A stretch of 44,163 nt of DNA, taken from a virus. Position 1 is the stretch's first letter, and each line of letters begins with the position of its first letter. The notes under the pieces are model-generated. The model was given only the letters and a program-made list of their open reading frames with translations, was not told where the DNA came from and made no database searches. The stretch covers positions 1 through 44,163 of the IMG/VR virus record IMGVR_UViG_3300022745_000007; one strand, 5' to 3'. Shown piece after piece: positions 24,985 to 32,938 of the stretch. Both the position numbers and the translations under genes were made by a program.

Positions 24985-25179
24985 CTAACACACATCATCA
25001 TAAACAGACCACAGCCGGACATGATCAGGCTGCCATGTCTCTTCATACCAACATTGCACCATGCTAATGAAATCCTTACCCCTTCCCTTTTCATAACCGC
25101 GCAGGAAAGCCCAGTTCCCACTCATGAACAGGGAAAGTTCATTGACAAGCTTGTTAATGGCCTCTTGAGATCCAGTCAT
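24985..25179 (-). CDS. 64-residue Trp-rich protein, unknown
   Basis: AAGGAG eight bases before the ATG, 12 bases downstream of the polymerase gene. The protein is 64 residues with five Trp, five Tyr or Phe, and a charged helix at the start (QEAINKLVNELSLFMSG). No family is recognised. Position between the polymerase and the resolvase suggests an accessory of DNA metabolism, but this is inference from context only. Confidence 0.6.
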   Translation of the reverse strand: MTGSQEAINKLVNELSLFMSGNWAFLRGYEKGRGKDFISMVQCWYEETWQPDHVRLWSVYDDVC

Positions 25180-25191
25180 TTCTCGCTCTCC

Positions 25192-27198
25192 TTATTTACG
25201 ATACCATGGGGAGGTCCATCCCTCCACCGCAATTGGTATCTGCATTTCCTTGGCCCATGCGGGGCCATCGCTCATGATCTGCTCCATGACCTTGTGGTCG
25301 GCCATGGCAGCATCTGGTTCACAGACCAGTTCGTCATGGACATTCATGATAACCGGGAACCCTGCTGCCTCCAGCTTGGTCCAGCCATCGACCATGATGT
25401 CCCTCTCAATCCCCATGACCACGTTCTCGGTCAGCAGGCCACCAAAGGCCTTAACTTCCTTCATCCTGCCATTCTTCCAGGCCTTGAAGGTAAAGGACGC
25501 CCGGATGTCGAACTCGTCCCATGGCATGGCCTCCCGGCTCTTTATTGGGTCAAAATACCATATAAGCCGACCACTGGGCAACCTGGCCGTAAGCCATTTG
25601 TCGATGACCTTGTAGGTGATAGGGCCGTGGGAATACGCCGTCCCTGGGTTCCACACGGCCTTTGTCGCCGCTGTGGTCAACCCACGCCACAGGCGGGGGA
25701 CCATCGGTGCCCATTCGTTCCGATAGACCTTAATGACATGCTCAATAAAGCTGAACTCCAGCCCCTTCCCCTCGCAGTAATTATCAAAGAACTTCTTCGC
25801 CCCCATGCCGAAGCCAAGGCCAAGAACGGCGTTCTTGCCGATGTGGCGTTCTTCAGGGTCGCGCTTCTTGTCGATAGGCCTCTTGTAAATCTGGGAAGCC
25901 ATGTCGCAATAGATGTCCTTCCCCGCCGCCATAATGGCAGCCTTGTCATGCTGGCCTGCGAGCGCGAGGACCACACGGGCTTGGATCCCAGCGTAGTCAC
26001 CTGCCACCAGCATCTTGCCCTTCCCCGCCTGGATGGCGTGGCGCAGGCCAGTGATAACGGCAGAAAAGCTGTCCCCGAAGACGCCCCTCACAAACTCAGC
26101 GTCACCAGTCCGCAGGACGCTGACCACAAGATCAGCCTTCTCCTGGTCTGAGAACTTAGGGTCGTCATAGTGAAGGATGGGGCGGGGGAAGTTCTGGGGC
26201 TGGAAGAGCCTCCCGGCCCACCGGCCAGGGGCAGTCCCGTGGTAGTTCAGGGCATACCGTGCCCGGCCATCACTGTTCGTCACCCGGTCCATGGCCTGAA
26301 GCTTCTTCACTGACGACGAGCCAATCATCCGGCGGATGGTCAGAGCCCGCCGGACCTCCCAAGGCATACGGACCTCTGTGTTGTCAGACAGGTCCGGCTC
26401 TTCGTCCTCTGACCCGAGAAGGTCGTCAATAGTCTCCTTGCGCAGGTTCTCCAGGGCCATCCCCCGGCCATTGGCCCATGAAATGATCTTGGCGTTCTGG
26501 CCTACGGACAGCCCGGTCAGGCTGGTGAACTCTGCAGCCAGGGGGGTCATCGTGTCAGTGATGATCTTCTGGCAGGCCCTGATATACGGGATATCCAGGC
26601 CTATCCCCCGCTCATTCGTCAGCTGGTCCATGAGCCAGACTTTGCGTTCACCAGGGGGAAGCCAACCCATACGGTAATGTAGAAGCGTCTGTTCTTCCAC
26701 GTCCTTGTGGCAGTATGCCACTACCCGGTCAAGCGCCTCCTTCGACCTGTCGTATTCCCCCTTCTTGCGGTAGGCGGTAGACAGAGAGATGGTGAACCGG
26801 CTCCCGGCCATGTCCTTCTCACCCGGCAGGTTCAGGGTGCGCACCACAGCGTCCAGCTTCTGGGGGACCGCCCGCATGGCGCAGACTGCCATGGTATCGT
26901 GCCATTGTTCCAAAGGAATGGGCGGGAACCCATACCGGGGCACCATGATATATTTCCAGATGGACTTCTCGAAGGCGGCATTGTGGGCCACGAACACCGC
27001 GCCAGCCCGGATCAGAGAGATAAGACGATCATTGCTGTCATGGTGGGGAACCCACTTCTCAGGCTGTTGCCCACCGACTTTGAAGCACAGGCAGAGAACG
27101 TCTGTGCTCGGGTGTTCGGCGTAGGCGCTGGCCCCTGAAACCTTCAAATCACACGCTGAGACGGTTTCAAAATCGAAGACGACGAATGTCTTTGCCAT
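25192..27198 (-). CDS. Family A DNA polymerase with 3'-5' exonuclease
   Basis: 668 residues from ATG 27198, preferred over 27210 because GGGGG lies just before it. Exonuclease residues: D9-x-E11 (VFDFET), HNAAFE near 75, and YCHKD near 170. Polymerase motif A is DYAGIQAR (D401 to R408), motif B RHIGKNAVLGLGFG (R451, K455) and motif C VHDE (H621-E623). It replicates the phage genome. Motif A has Gln406 where the family almost always has Glu, the steric gate against ribonucleotides; motif B has Leu459 and Phe463 at the positions of E. coli Pol I F762 and Y766. A hairpin terminator precedes the gene. Confidence 0.93.
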   Translation of the reverse strand: MAKTFVVFDFETVSACDLKVSGASAYAEHPSTDVLCLCFKVGGQQPEKWVPHHDSNDRLISLIRAGAVFVAHNAAFEKSIWKYIMVPRYGFPPIPLEQWHDTMAVCAMRAVPQKLDAVVRTLNLPGEKDMAGSRFTISLSTAYRKKGEYDRSKEALDRVVAYCHKDVEEQTLLHYRMGWLPPGERKVWLMDQLTNERGIGLDIPYIRACQKIITDTMTPLAAEFTSLTGLSVGQNAKIISWANGRGMALENLRKETIDDLLGSEDEEPDLSDNTEVRMPWEVRRALTIRRMIGSSSVKKLQAMDRVTNSDGRARYALNYHGTAPGRWAGRLFQPQNFPRPILHYDDPKFSDQEKADLVVSVLRTGDAEFVRGVFGDSFSAVITGLRHAIQAGKGKMLVAGDYAGIQARVVLALAGQHDKAAIMAAGKDIYCDMASQIYKRPIDKKRDPEERHIGKNAVLGLGFGMGAKKFFDNYCEGKGLEFSFIEHVIKVYRNEWAPMVPRLWRGLTTAATKAVWNPGTAYSHGPITYKVIDKWLTARLPSGRLIWYFDPIKSREAMPWDEFDIRASFTFKAWKNGRMKEVKAFGGLLTENVVMGIERDIMVDGWTKLEAAGFPVIMNVHDELVCEPDAAMADHKVMEQIMSDGPAWAKEMQIPIAVEGWTSPWYRK

Positions 27199-27210
27199 GA
27201 TAACCCCCAT

Positions 27211-27238
27211 AAAAAAGGACGTTGTTCATGGCACAACG
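27211..27238 (-). terminator. Intrinsic terminator/attenuator before the polymerase gene
   Basis: Read leftward: CGTTGT, loop GCCATGA, ACAACG (27238-27220), then TCC and six T (27219-27211). The stem is six pairs. It lies between the ssDNA-binding protein gene and the polymerase gene in the same direction, so it probably lets part of the transcripts stop and makes the binding protein more abundant than polymerase. Confidence 0.6.
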
Positions 27239-27278
27239 CCCAAAGCCACTGATACCCACTGCTTATTGTATGGGCGTA

Positions 27279-27968
27279 TCAGAACTGGACATCATCCCCG
27301 AATGGGGAGCCGCCCGCCAAAGGATCAGCCTGCACATAGTGCCCAACCACGGACCCGAAGGACTGCTGGCCAGAGGGAGCCCCACCAATCCGGGTTCCCT
27401 TGTTCAGCGTCAGGACATGCTGGAGATATGCCGTTACGCCGTTGTCATCAGAGCCTTCATAGGGCTCAAACTTGAAGACGCACAGGGCCTGAGAGCCCGG
27501 ATAGAACTGGCTGGCCATGGCCTTGACGCCTTCCGGATCAAGGTCAACAACCGCCCCATTGCGGACGATGGACAGCGTCGGCTGGAACTTGCTGCGGGCC
27601 TTCAGGACAAACGTTCCGCGCATATACTGGCTGTCATCCTGTGCGGACGGATCAACCATCCGGCGCTTTGCCAGACGCTTATCTGCCATCTCGTCCCCGC
27701 TGGTCAGAGGGAACAGGAATCCCATCGGGTTGTTCGCGTCCTTGCGGACAATAGCGGCACGGGGCCACTTCCGGCGGATCGCTTCGACGATGGCCTGCTT
27801 GATACCGGCAAGGTCAGGGCTGTCAGCCGGGATAAGGGCCTGGAGGCCGTATTTCGCCTCCCCGATGGGTTTCCCGTTCTTCATGAACGGCTTAGGTTCA
27901 ATCAGTTGGGGGAACACCATGGTGATTGGGGCTTGGGTCTGGTAGAAACCAGCATTCTTGTCAGACAT
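27279..27968 (-). CDS. ssDNA-binding protein, DUF2815/Enc34 type
   Basis: 229 residues. The arrangement (SFPQLIEPKPF-like FPQLIEPKPFMKNGKP, KYGLQALIPADSPD, a middle WPRAAIV region, QFYPGSQALCVFKFEPYE and QHVLTLNKGTRIGG) matches the phage DUF2815 family, shown for Enc34 to be an OB-fold ssDNA-binding protein. The acidic, Phe-ending tail (FGDDVQF) resembles the protein-interaction tip of SSBs. It coats single strands during replication and recombination. It has its own candidate promoter upstream and GAAAGGATAAATCCT before the ATG. Confidence 0.8.
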   Translation of the reverse strand: MSDKNAGFYQTQAPITMVFPQLIEPKPFMKNGKPIGEAKYGLQALIPADSPDLAGIKQAIVEAIRRKWPRAAIVRKDANNPMGFLFPLTSGDEMADKRLAKRRMVDPSAQDDSQYMRGTFVLKARSKFQPTLSIVRNGAVVDLDPEGVKAMASQFYPGSQALCVFKFEPYEGSDDNGVTAYLQHVLTLNKGTRIGGAPSGQQSFGSVVGHYVQADPLAGGSPFGDDVQF

Positions 27969-28021
27969 AGGATTTATCCTTTCACATACCCGGCGAGATT
28001 GCCGAGTGAACCGATGGGAAT

Positions 28022-28051
28022 AACTTACCCCGGATTGCCGTAGTAAGTCAA
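28022..28051 (-). promoter_or_regulatory. Candidate leftward promoter for ssDNA-binding protein
   Basis: Read leftward: TTGACT (28051-28046), 18-base spacer, TAAGTT (28027-28022), then about 50 bases to the ATG at 27968. The palindrome GTAATTAC lies just upstream at 28055-28062. The gap of 90 bp between genes supports a regulatory role. Same GTTGAC/18-base layout as the site at 30721-30750. Confidence 0.4.
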
Positions 28052-28058
28052 CGGGTAA

Positions 28059-28301
28059 TTACAGCTTGGTTGTGTCAGCCTTGAACAACACCCCGCCCAG
28101 AACGAACCACCGACCAAGGGGTTTACCGTCGCGGGTCAGCTTCAGTTCTCCCCCTATCCGTTCATAAAGGTGGCTGTGTTGGTACGCCGGGATTGTTACC
28201 TCAAACTCCATCACCCCCTCCGCAGCCAGTGCCTCCCACAGGGCTGCGGCAGCGGCGGCGACGGGGTGGTTCTTTGTGTTGGTCAGTGTGTCCAGGAACA
28301 T
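28059..28301 (-). CDS. 80-residue protein, unknown
   Basis: AAGGAGG five bases before the ATG marks a strongly translated start. The protein begins MFLDTLTNTKNHP, has an Ala-rich helix (AAAAAALWEALAAEGVMEFE) and a beta-like C-terminal half (GKPLGRWFVLGGVLFKADTTK). No family recognised. It lies between the exonuclease and the ssDNA-binding protein genes and may work with them. Confidence 0.65.
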   Translation of the reverse strand: MFLDTLTNTKNHPVAAAAAALWEALAAEGVMEFEVTIPAYQHSHLYERIGGELKLTRDGKPLGRWFVLGGVLFKADTTKL

Positions 28302-28317
28302 ATTGTCCTCCTTGGCC

Positions 28318-29469
28318 CTAGGCCTCCAGGCCTGACACTATGGACCCAAAAATGTCTTGCCCACTTGGTGGGGTAACACCCTCCCGGTTGTCAGACAGCG
28401 GGGCCACTGTATACCCGGTCTGCGGGGTGAACGCCCACTCAGCCACGAAGCCCCGCGCACCCTTGCTGATCTTAGACACTTCGGACGGGCTCTTCAGTTT
28501 TGGTTCGTTAAACGCTGCATCCCCCAGGACCGCCCGCAGTTGGGAGGCAGCTCCGTCCTTCCAGACACGATCCGCCCGCTTCGCCACCAGCTTCAGGCCA
28601 GGGACAGGCTTACCCTTCAGGAGCCGGGCCTCCACCTCCCGCTGCACCGCAGTGATATAAAACTTGACGGCCTCAATCTGCGCCCACTCAAGGCCAAGCT
28701 GCGCGTCGGTCATCTTTGGAACGCCGTCCAGTTGACTGGCCAGTGCAGCCCTGAACATTCCCGTCAGAGCCGGGCACTGCAGCTTGGCCGGGCAGAACTG
28801 GCAATGACTGCCGGGGCAGAAGCTTTCAGGGTTATCAGCAGACGCCACTTCCATGGCCGGGAGAAGAACCTCGGACCCCCATACCTCCAGTTCAGCGGAG
28901 GAAATGCAGTAGTCCTCAACCCCATTAAAGCCAAAGTAACGCGGCTGGACAATGGCCATGCTCACCGTTTCCGGCCTGTCGCCCTCTGGCAGAGACATGA
29001 GGACAGCATAGGCGTAATACATCATCTGCTCGTTTTCGGCGGTTTCCACCTTGACGCCTGCGCCGTGCTTGTAGTCAGCGATATAAAGCACATCCCGGCT
29101 GATCGCCACGAAATCGGCGGTGCCCCACAGGCTCTCATGGAGACGTTCGAGCTTCACCCCGTATTCGATGAATACCTTCACCCCTTTATCGGCCATGATC
29201 GAGCGGCAGTAATCAAGATAGACCTGAACTGCTTCGGCCATCTCGCAGGTTACATCGTGATCTTTTATCCTCTGCCCGACAATTTCCCAGGCGTCCTGAT
29301 CACCCTCAAGGCACATGGCAGCGACCTCATGGGCCACCGTTCCTTCCATGGCCCATTCGCTATCTTTGCCGATAATTTTTTGCTGGCGGATCAGTGTTGC
29401 AGAGGATGGGCAGGCCATCCAGCGCTTCGCAGAGCTAGCCCCTAAGGGGCTGTGCATACCATCACCCAT
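28318..29469 (-). CDS. PD-(D/E)XK exonuclease (DUF2800 type) with Fe-S cysteines
   Basis: 383 residues from ATG 29469; AGGAG seven bases upstream, and a terminator hairpin overlaps the longer upstream frame. Motifs: His47 (GTVAHEVA), Asp119 (GTADF), Asp132-Tyr-Lys134 (IADYKHG), Gln148 (NEQMMYYAYA). Cys20 plus Cys223, Cys226 and Cys232 (HCQFCPAKLQC) would hold a 4Fe-4S cluster as in Cas4/AddB-like nucleases; Cys218 is a fifth. It likely processes ends for recombination together with the ssDNA-binding protein. Members are widespread in phages beside DUF2815. Confidence 0.85.
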   Translation of the reverse strand: MGDGMHSPLGASSAKRWMACPSSATLIRQQKIIGKDSEWAMEGTVAHEVAAMCLEGDQDAWEIVGQRIKDHDVTCEMAEAVQVYLDYCRSIMADKGVKVFIEYGVKLERLHESLWGTADFVAISRDVLYIADYKHGAGVKVETAENEQMMYYAYAVLMSLPEGDRPETVSMAIVQPRYFGFNGVEDYCISSAELEVWGSEVLLPAMEVASADNPESFCPGSHCQFCPAKLQCPALTGMFRAALASQLDGVPKMTDAQLGLEWAQIEAVKFYITAVQREVEARLLKGKPVPGLKLVAKRADRVWKDGAASQLRAVLGDAAFNEPKLKSPSEVSKISKGARGFVAEWAFTPQTGYTVAPLSDNREGVTPPSGQDIFGSIVSGLEA

Positions 29470-29477
29470 GATGGCTC

Positions 29478-29513
29478 TCCTGAAAAAGAAACGGCGGGCC
29501 ATCACAGCCCGCC
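29478..29513 (-). terminator. Leftward intrinsic terminator before the exonuclease gene
   Basis: Read leftward: GGCGGGC (29513-29507), loop TGTGATG, GCCCGCC (29499-29493), then GTTTCTTTTTC. Good stem and U-tract. It stands between the small gene at 29528-29755 and the exonuclease, so readthrough or an internal promoter must serve the genes below. Confidence 0.75.
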
Positions 29514-29527
29514 GCAATTGGAATTGG

Positions 29528-29755
29528 TTATTTGAGGTGTACGGTCTGCTTGACGAACGGCTGCCGGAACACTTCCGGGTCTTCGGGGCGGCGGTCCAGG
29601 ACCGGACTGGTCTGGCGAACCTTGTTCAGCCGCCCCCGGATGATTGTCCCGTCAACGACGACGCCATAAGCCCAGTCTTCGGACGCCGGTTTGATCTTGA
29701 AACGGACATGGTCCCCCGGCTTGAATTCAACAGTGGCAACAGTCTTCTCGGTCAT
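29528..29755 (-). CDS. 75-residue SH3-like small protein, unknown
   Basis: AAGGAG eight bases before the ATG. The protein (start MTEKTVATVEF) holds KPGDHVRFKIKP and WAYGVVVDGTIIRGRLNKV, an alternating pattern like a small SH3-type beta-barrel, and a basic C-terminus. Similar folds bind nucleic acid or protein, but no family can be named. A terminator follows directly. Confidence 0.6.
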   Translation of the reverse strand: MTEKTVATVEFKPGDHVRFKIKPASEDWAYGVVVDGTIIRGRLNKVRQTSPVLDRRPEDPEVFRQPFVKQTVHLK

Positions 29756-29779
29756 GGTGTTTACTCCTTGGGTTTGGTT

Positions 29780-29825
29780 GGGTTACTTCAGCTTGGCCAG
29801 ATCAGCCAGGGAGGCATGACGCTGG
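29780..29825. repeat. 46-bp direct repeat, copy A
   Basis: Matches 29959-30004 with one mismatch (45 of 46). It covers the stop codon and the last 13 codons of the 53-residue gene plus some preceding bases. Confidence 0.9.
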
Positions 29826-29944
29826 CCCAGTTTTTCTTTCCGGGTACTGCTAGAAGCAAAAAAAGACGTCAGTTTAAAAGCGTCAACTCCCATCTCAAGG
29901 ATGGCTGATCTTACCGAAGCCCTTATGGCATTCTCCTCGGTCAT
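29783..29944 (-). CDS. 53-residue protein sharing its C-terminus with the upstream gene
   Basis: ATG at 29944 with AAGGAGG seven bases upstream; translation gives 53 residues starting MTEENAIRAS. The last 13 residues (QRHASLADLAKLK) copy those of the 238-residue protein encoded just upstream (QRHAFLADLAKLK), and a 46-base DNA duplication underlies it. The front part is helical and unrelated. It may mimic or compete for a partner bound by the shared tail. Too short for a family call. Confidence 0.6.
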   Translation of the reverse strand: MTEENAIRASVRSAILEMGVDAFKLTSFFASSSTRKEKLGQRHASLADLAKLK

Positions 29945-29958
29945 GGTGGTTCCTCCTT

Positions 29959-30004
29959 GGGTTACTTCAGCTTGGCCAGATCAGCCAGGAAGGCATGACG
30001 CTGG
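29959..30004. repeat. 46-bp direct repeat, copy B
   Basis: Second copy, covering the stop and last codons of the 238-residue gene. The reading frame is the same in both copies, so the protein tail is conserved; the only mismatch changes Phe to Ser. Confidence 0.9.
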
Positions 30005-30678
30005 TCCTGCGGGATATCAACGGAACGGCACGTAGGCGAGTAGGCGCGGATCAGATCCTTAATTTCCGTGGTCTTACCGGTTGACAGGTTAACGCTAGAG
30101 AGAGAGCGGGCCAGTTCGGTATCAGTGACCGGCGGCTTGGCCGGAGGTGCAACCGTTTCCCAGTCTTCGTCCACACCGTCATCACTGCCGACGGCGAACG
30201 GGTCCGGGCTGGACACAACCGGAGCAGGGGCCGGAGCATCAAACGGGTCAGTGTGCGAGACAACGGGCGCAGTCACCGATGCAGGGGCCGGACTGGGGGC
30301 AGGGGCGAAAGGGTCAGCCTTGGCCGGGTCCACCGTATCCTTCTTGCTGGTGCGTTTGGTTTTCGGCTTTTCTTCAGCGACCGGGGCCTGAGGGGCAAAC
30401 GGATCAGCCGCCGCAGCCTTGGCCTTAGTGTCTTCCGGGCCAGCCGTCACGACAACCGGGGCCTTCGCTTCACCGGCTGCAACCGGGACAATCGTCAGGG
30501 CGCGGTGTGCCCAACGGACATTTTCGTCTGACACAGCCCGGATAATGGTCGGGAAGTCATCACCCGGATTGATAATGAAGTGCAATGTGACTTCGCTTTT
30601 GACATGCTCATACGGAGCCCCCTGCTTGGTCACTGAATACGAGACGCTTCCGCCCGTGATATTCTGAGTGTGGGTCAT
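29962..30678 (-). CDS. Pro/Ala-rich protein with repeated DPF motifs, unknown
   Basis: 238 residues in three parts: a small beta-like N-domain (about 1-65, with YSVTKQGAPYEHVKSEVTLH), a long Pro/Ala/Lys-rich linker (66-175) with four Asp-Pro-Phe motifs (ADPFAPQ, ADPFAPA, TDPFDAP, PDPFAVG), and a helical tail (180-238) ending LADLAKLK. The repeated short motifs suggest several docking sites for one partner, for example the ssDNA-binding protein or the nuclease encoded nearby. I recognise no family. GAAGGGATC precedes the ATG. Confidence 0.65.
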   Translation of the reverse strand: MTHTQNITGGSVSYSVTKQGAPYEHVKSEVTLHFIINPGDDFPTIIRAVSDENVRWAHRALTIVPVAAGEAKAPVVVTAGPEDTKAKAAAADPFAPQAPVAEEKPKTKRTSKKDTVDPAKADPFAPAPSPAPASVTAPVVSHTDPFDAPAPAPVVSSPDPFAVGSDDGVDEDWETVAPPAKPPVTDTELARSLSSVNLSTGKTTEIKDLIRAYSPTCRSVDIPQDQRHAFLADLAKLK

Positions 30679-30720
30679 GATCCTGATCCCTTCGAGTTAC
30701 CCCCTGTGGGGCGTGATTAG

Positions 30721-30750
30721 AAATTACGGTAATTTACACATTACTGTCAA
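30721..30750 (-). promoter_or_regulatory. Candidate leftward promoter before the DPF-protein gene
   Basis: Read leftward: TTGACA (30750-30745), 18-base spacer, TAATTT (30726-30721), about 40 bases before the ATG at 30678. It overlaps the last codons of the methyltransferase gene. The surrounding sequence has near-palindromic GTAATTTAC and GTAATG segments. Confidence 0.45.
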
Positions 30751-31303
30751 CAAGAAAATTACCCCATTGCGCAGCCATTGCGTCCGCAATGCCCTGATAC
30801 GTCCGGCTGCGGTTTTTTGCGCGATCTGGCCCTGGGGGCATCCGATGAACAACAGCCTCCCTCCCTGGGACAATGTTCGTTGGGACCAGCTTCGGGAGCC
30901 CCTTCAGCCACAAGCACGTGGCCTTAGTCTCCCCGTGCCCAAACATCCACGGCTGGATGACCTGATCCGGCTTCCTGATCTTGCTGCTGATTACCGAGAC
31001 AGGGTTTTCGAGAGCAATCCGGGGAATGGGGGCAGCCAACAAGGCCGCAACGAACGCCAGCGCATCCTTCTGCTCTTGGACCTTGTCCTTGAACCATCGT
31101 GCCCCACTGACGGCAAGGTGGGTGCACGGCGGATGAAACACCGCCAAATCCCACCCGTCATCTAAGACAGTTAACAGATCGCCAATGATATGCTGCCCCG
31201 GAGTTTCGGACGGGATTAAGTCGCATGACCAAGCATCATGGCCACGTTTGGCGAATGCGTCGCGCACCCGTCCTGAGAACTCACAACCTACTAGAACCCG
31301 CAT
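30734..31303 (-). CDS. C5-cytosine methyltransferase-like protein
   Basis: 189 residues, short for the family. SAM-binding motif I (LVGCEFSGRVRDAF, 4-17), the PPC motif with Cys60 (VFHPPCTHLAVSG) and ENP (99-101) are present. FGHGETKATCLWLKGLPKL is a conserved block in this phage subgroup. Cys60 would attack cytosine C6. A full target-recognition domain seems missing, so specificity may be loose, or the enzyme may act on dCMP-like or other substrates. Methylation could protect phage DNA from host restriction. AGGAG lies six bases before the ATG. Confidence 0.75.
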   Translation of the reverse strand: MRVLVGCEFSGRVRDAFAKRGHDAWSCDLIPSETPGQHIIGDLLTVLDDGWDLAVFHPPCTHLAVSGARWFKDKVQEQKDALAFVAALLAAPIPRIALENPVSVISSKIRKPDQVIQPWMFGHGETKATCLWLKGLPKLVPTNIVPGREAVVHRMPPGPDRAKNRSRTYQGIADAMAAQWGNFLVDSNV

Positions 31304-31312
31304 TTGTGTCTC

Positions 31313-32938
31313 CTATAAGATCAGGTCGAGAGCCTTGTGCGTGGTCTGCAGCTTGCGCAGGGCTGCTGCGAGGATCCTTTCGGCCAGTGAGCCGGGCGCA
31401 ACGCAGATATCCCCCAGAACAGTTCTGGTCTGCCCGCCACGGTCCAGCCGGTCAAACGCCTGAATGTTGTTCCCCGGCGTCCAGTCAGGTTCTGAGATGA
31501 TGGCATGGTTGCAGACACGCTGCAGGCCATCTGTACCGGTCCCCAGTGACAGCAGGTTCCCCATCATAAGCCTGATCCCCGGCTCATTCATGAACCGGTC
31601 AACAGCCACCTGACGGCGGACCGGCGACGTGCTGCCTTCCACCCGGACGACGCCATATTTCCTCAGGTGCTGTTCCAAGATGTTACCGACCTCAATGTGC
31701 CAGTAAAACAGGACCAGCTTTTCTTCCCCACCCTCAAACAGCCCTTCGACATAGGAAGCGACGCTGGGGGCCATCGCCACGCCCATCATCTTCCGTACTG
31801 CCGATACCTGACCCAAGATAGAGGCGTCCGCGCCTTCCAAGTTCTCCGGGTCAATGTCCAGCAGCCGTTCGGCTTGGAGGGCCAGCTTGATGGCCCTGGT
31901 CTCCTCCATGCTGATCAGGTCATATTTCGGATAATGCAAGTCTGTCAGCACCTCCCGCTTGAGATGACGGCACATGAAGCCATGGCGCAGGCGGGCCTGG
32001 AGTTCCGCATGACGCCCTGTGCGCTCATCGGTAATCATGGCTACAGAGCCGTCCTTCTTCGTCACCTGCCGTTTCTGGCGCGGGTTGAACCTCTCACAAA
32101 AGCTGTCTTCTGACATCCAATCAATGGCGTCCGGGCACATGTTATGCGCCAGAACGAAAGCTTCGGCTGGCCGATTGGGCAAAGGCGTTCCGGTTAATGC
32201 TATGGACCGCTCACAGCGGGAGAAGATGGGGTCATGCGTCAGGCTCTTCCCTCCGCCGAAGATTGCCCGGCTGCGGTGGGCGTCACGGGTCTTCAGGTAA
32301 TGGGCTTCGTCCATGATCAGCAGATCATAGTTGCCTTTGGCCAGAGCTTTGCCAATCCCCTCAGTCCGGGCAAGGTCGTAACTGGTGATTGTCCAGTTTG
32401 CCTTGGGATGGATACCCTGCCGGGCGGACAGGACTGCATAGCTGGTGTAGGGCCAGCGCATGGTTGACCATTCCCTGATCTTCTTCAGCCACTGCAGCCG
32501 GATGTTGGCCGGGCACATAATCAGGATGCGCTCTGCACCAATCTCGTTGGCATAGACGATGGCCTGCATCGTCTTCCCAAGACCGGGTTCATCTGCAATC
32601 AGGGTATGCCGCCGCTGCAGGGCATAATGCAGATTGGCACGTTGGTAGGGCCAAAGGTCCAGACCCGCCGGGCAGTCCCAATGACGGGGCGGGGCGTCCG
32701 TGGCCCTGCTGGCCATAATCTCCGCTGCCATTGGCTCAAGTTCGGTCAGTGCGGCGGGGGTAGCATAGTTGATCCATGGCACTGCGGCGTATGGCGTCTT
32801 CGTGATCAGGCACGCTGTCTGTGCGGTGCTGGCGGGGACGGACAGGTCAAGACCATGGTTAGCCATGATTTCACTGACGTCTGCTTCGCGGCGGTCAACC
32901 ATGAGGATGAACCACGGATACCGATAATCTAGCTTCAT
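31313..32938 (-). CDS. SNF2-family (SMARCAL1-like) DEAH helicase
   Basis: 541 residues. Motif I DEPGLGKT (116-123), motif II DEAH (210-213), LTGTP (motif III region), a second RecA lobe with VLFYWHIEVGNILEQHL, and QAFDRLDRGGQT as motif VI place it in SNF2-type translocases, close to the short phage forms resembling SMARCAL1. They anneal or remodel forks rather than unwind long DNA. It is first in the leftward replication operon. AAAGGAG lies seven bases before the ATG, with a candidate promoter at 32964-32992. Confidence 0.88.
   Translation of the reverse strand: MKLDYRYPWFILMVDRREADVSEIMANHGLDLSVPASTAQTACLITKTPYAAVPWINYATPAALTELEPMAAEIMASRATDAPPRHWDCPAGLDLWPYQRANLHYALQRRHTLIADEPGLGKTMQAIVYANEIGAERILIMCPANIRLQWLKKIREWSTMRWPYTSYAVLSARQGIHPKANWTITSYDLARTEGIGKALAKGNYDLLIMDEAHYLKTRDAHRSRAIFGGGKSLTHDPIFSRCERSIALTGTPLPNRPAEAFVLAHNMCPDAIDWMSEDSFCERFNPRQKRQVTKKDGSVAMITDERTGRHAELQARLRHGFMCRHLKREVLTDLHYPKYDLISMEETRAIKLALQAERLLDIDPENLEGADASILGQVSAVRKMMGVAMAPSVASYVEGLFEGGEEKLVLFYWHIEVGNILEQHLRKYGVVRVEGSTSPVRRQVAVDRFMNEPGIRLMMGNLLSLGTGTDGLQRVCNHAIISEPDWTPGNNIQAFDRLDRGGQTRTVLGDICVAPGSLAERILAAALRKLQTTHKALDLIL

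Noticed and set aside
25021-26151. Long + strand open frame (376 codons) opposite the polymerase gene
   Set aside because: Antisense shadow produced by GC-biased codons; no ribosome site, composition unlike the phage genes. The same applies to 27222-28043, 28357-29445, 22593-23195 and 30668-31165.
22644-27198. Complete 2-aminoadenine (Z-genome) pathway
   Set aside because: The diphosphohydrolase is of the right family, but I find no PurZ-type adenylosuccinate synthetase or DatZ phosphohydrolase among the translated proteins.
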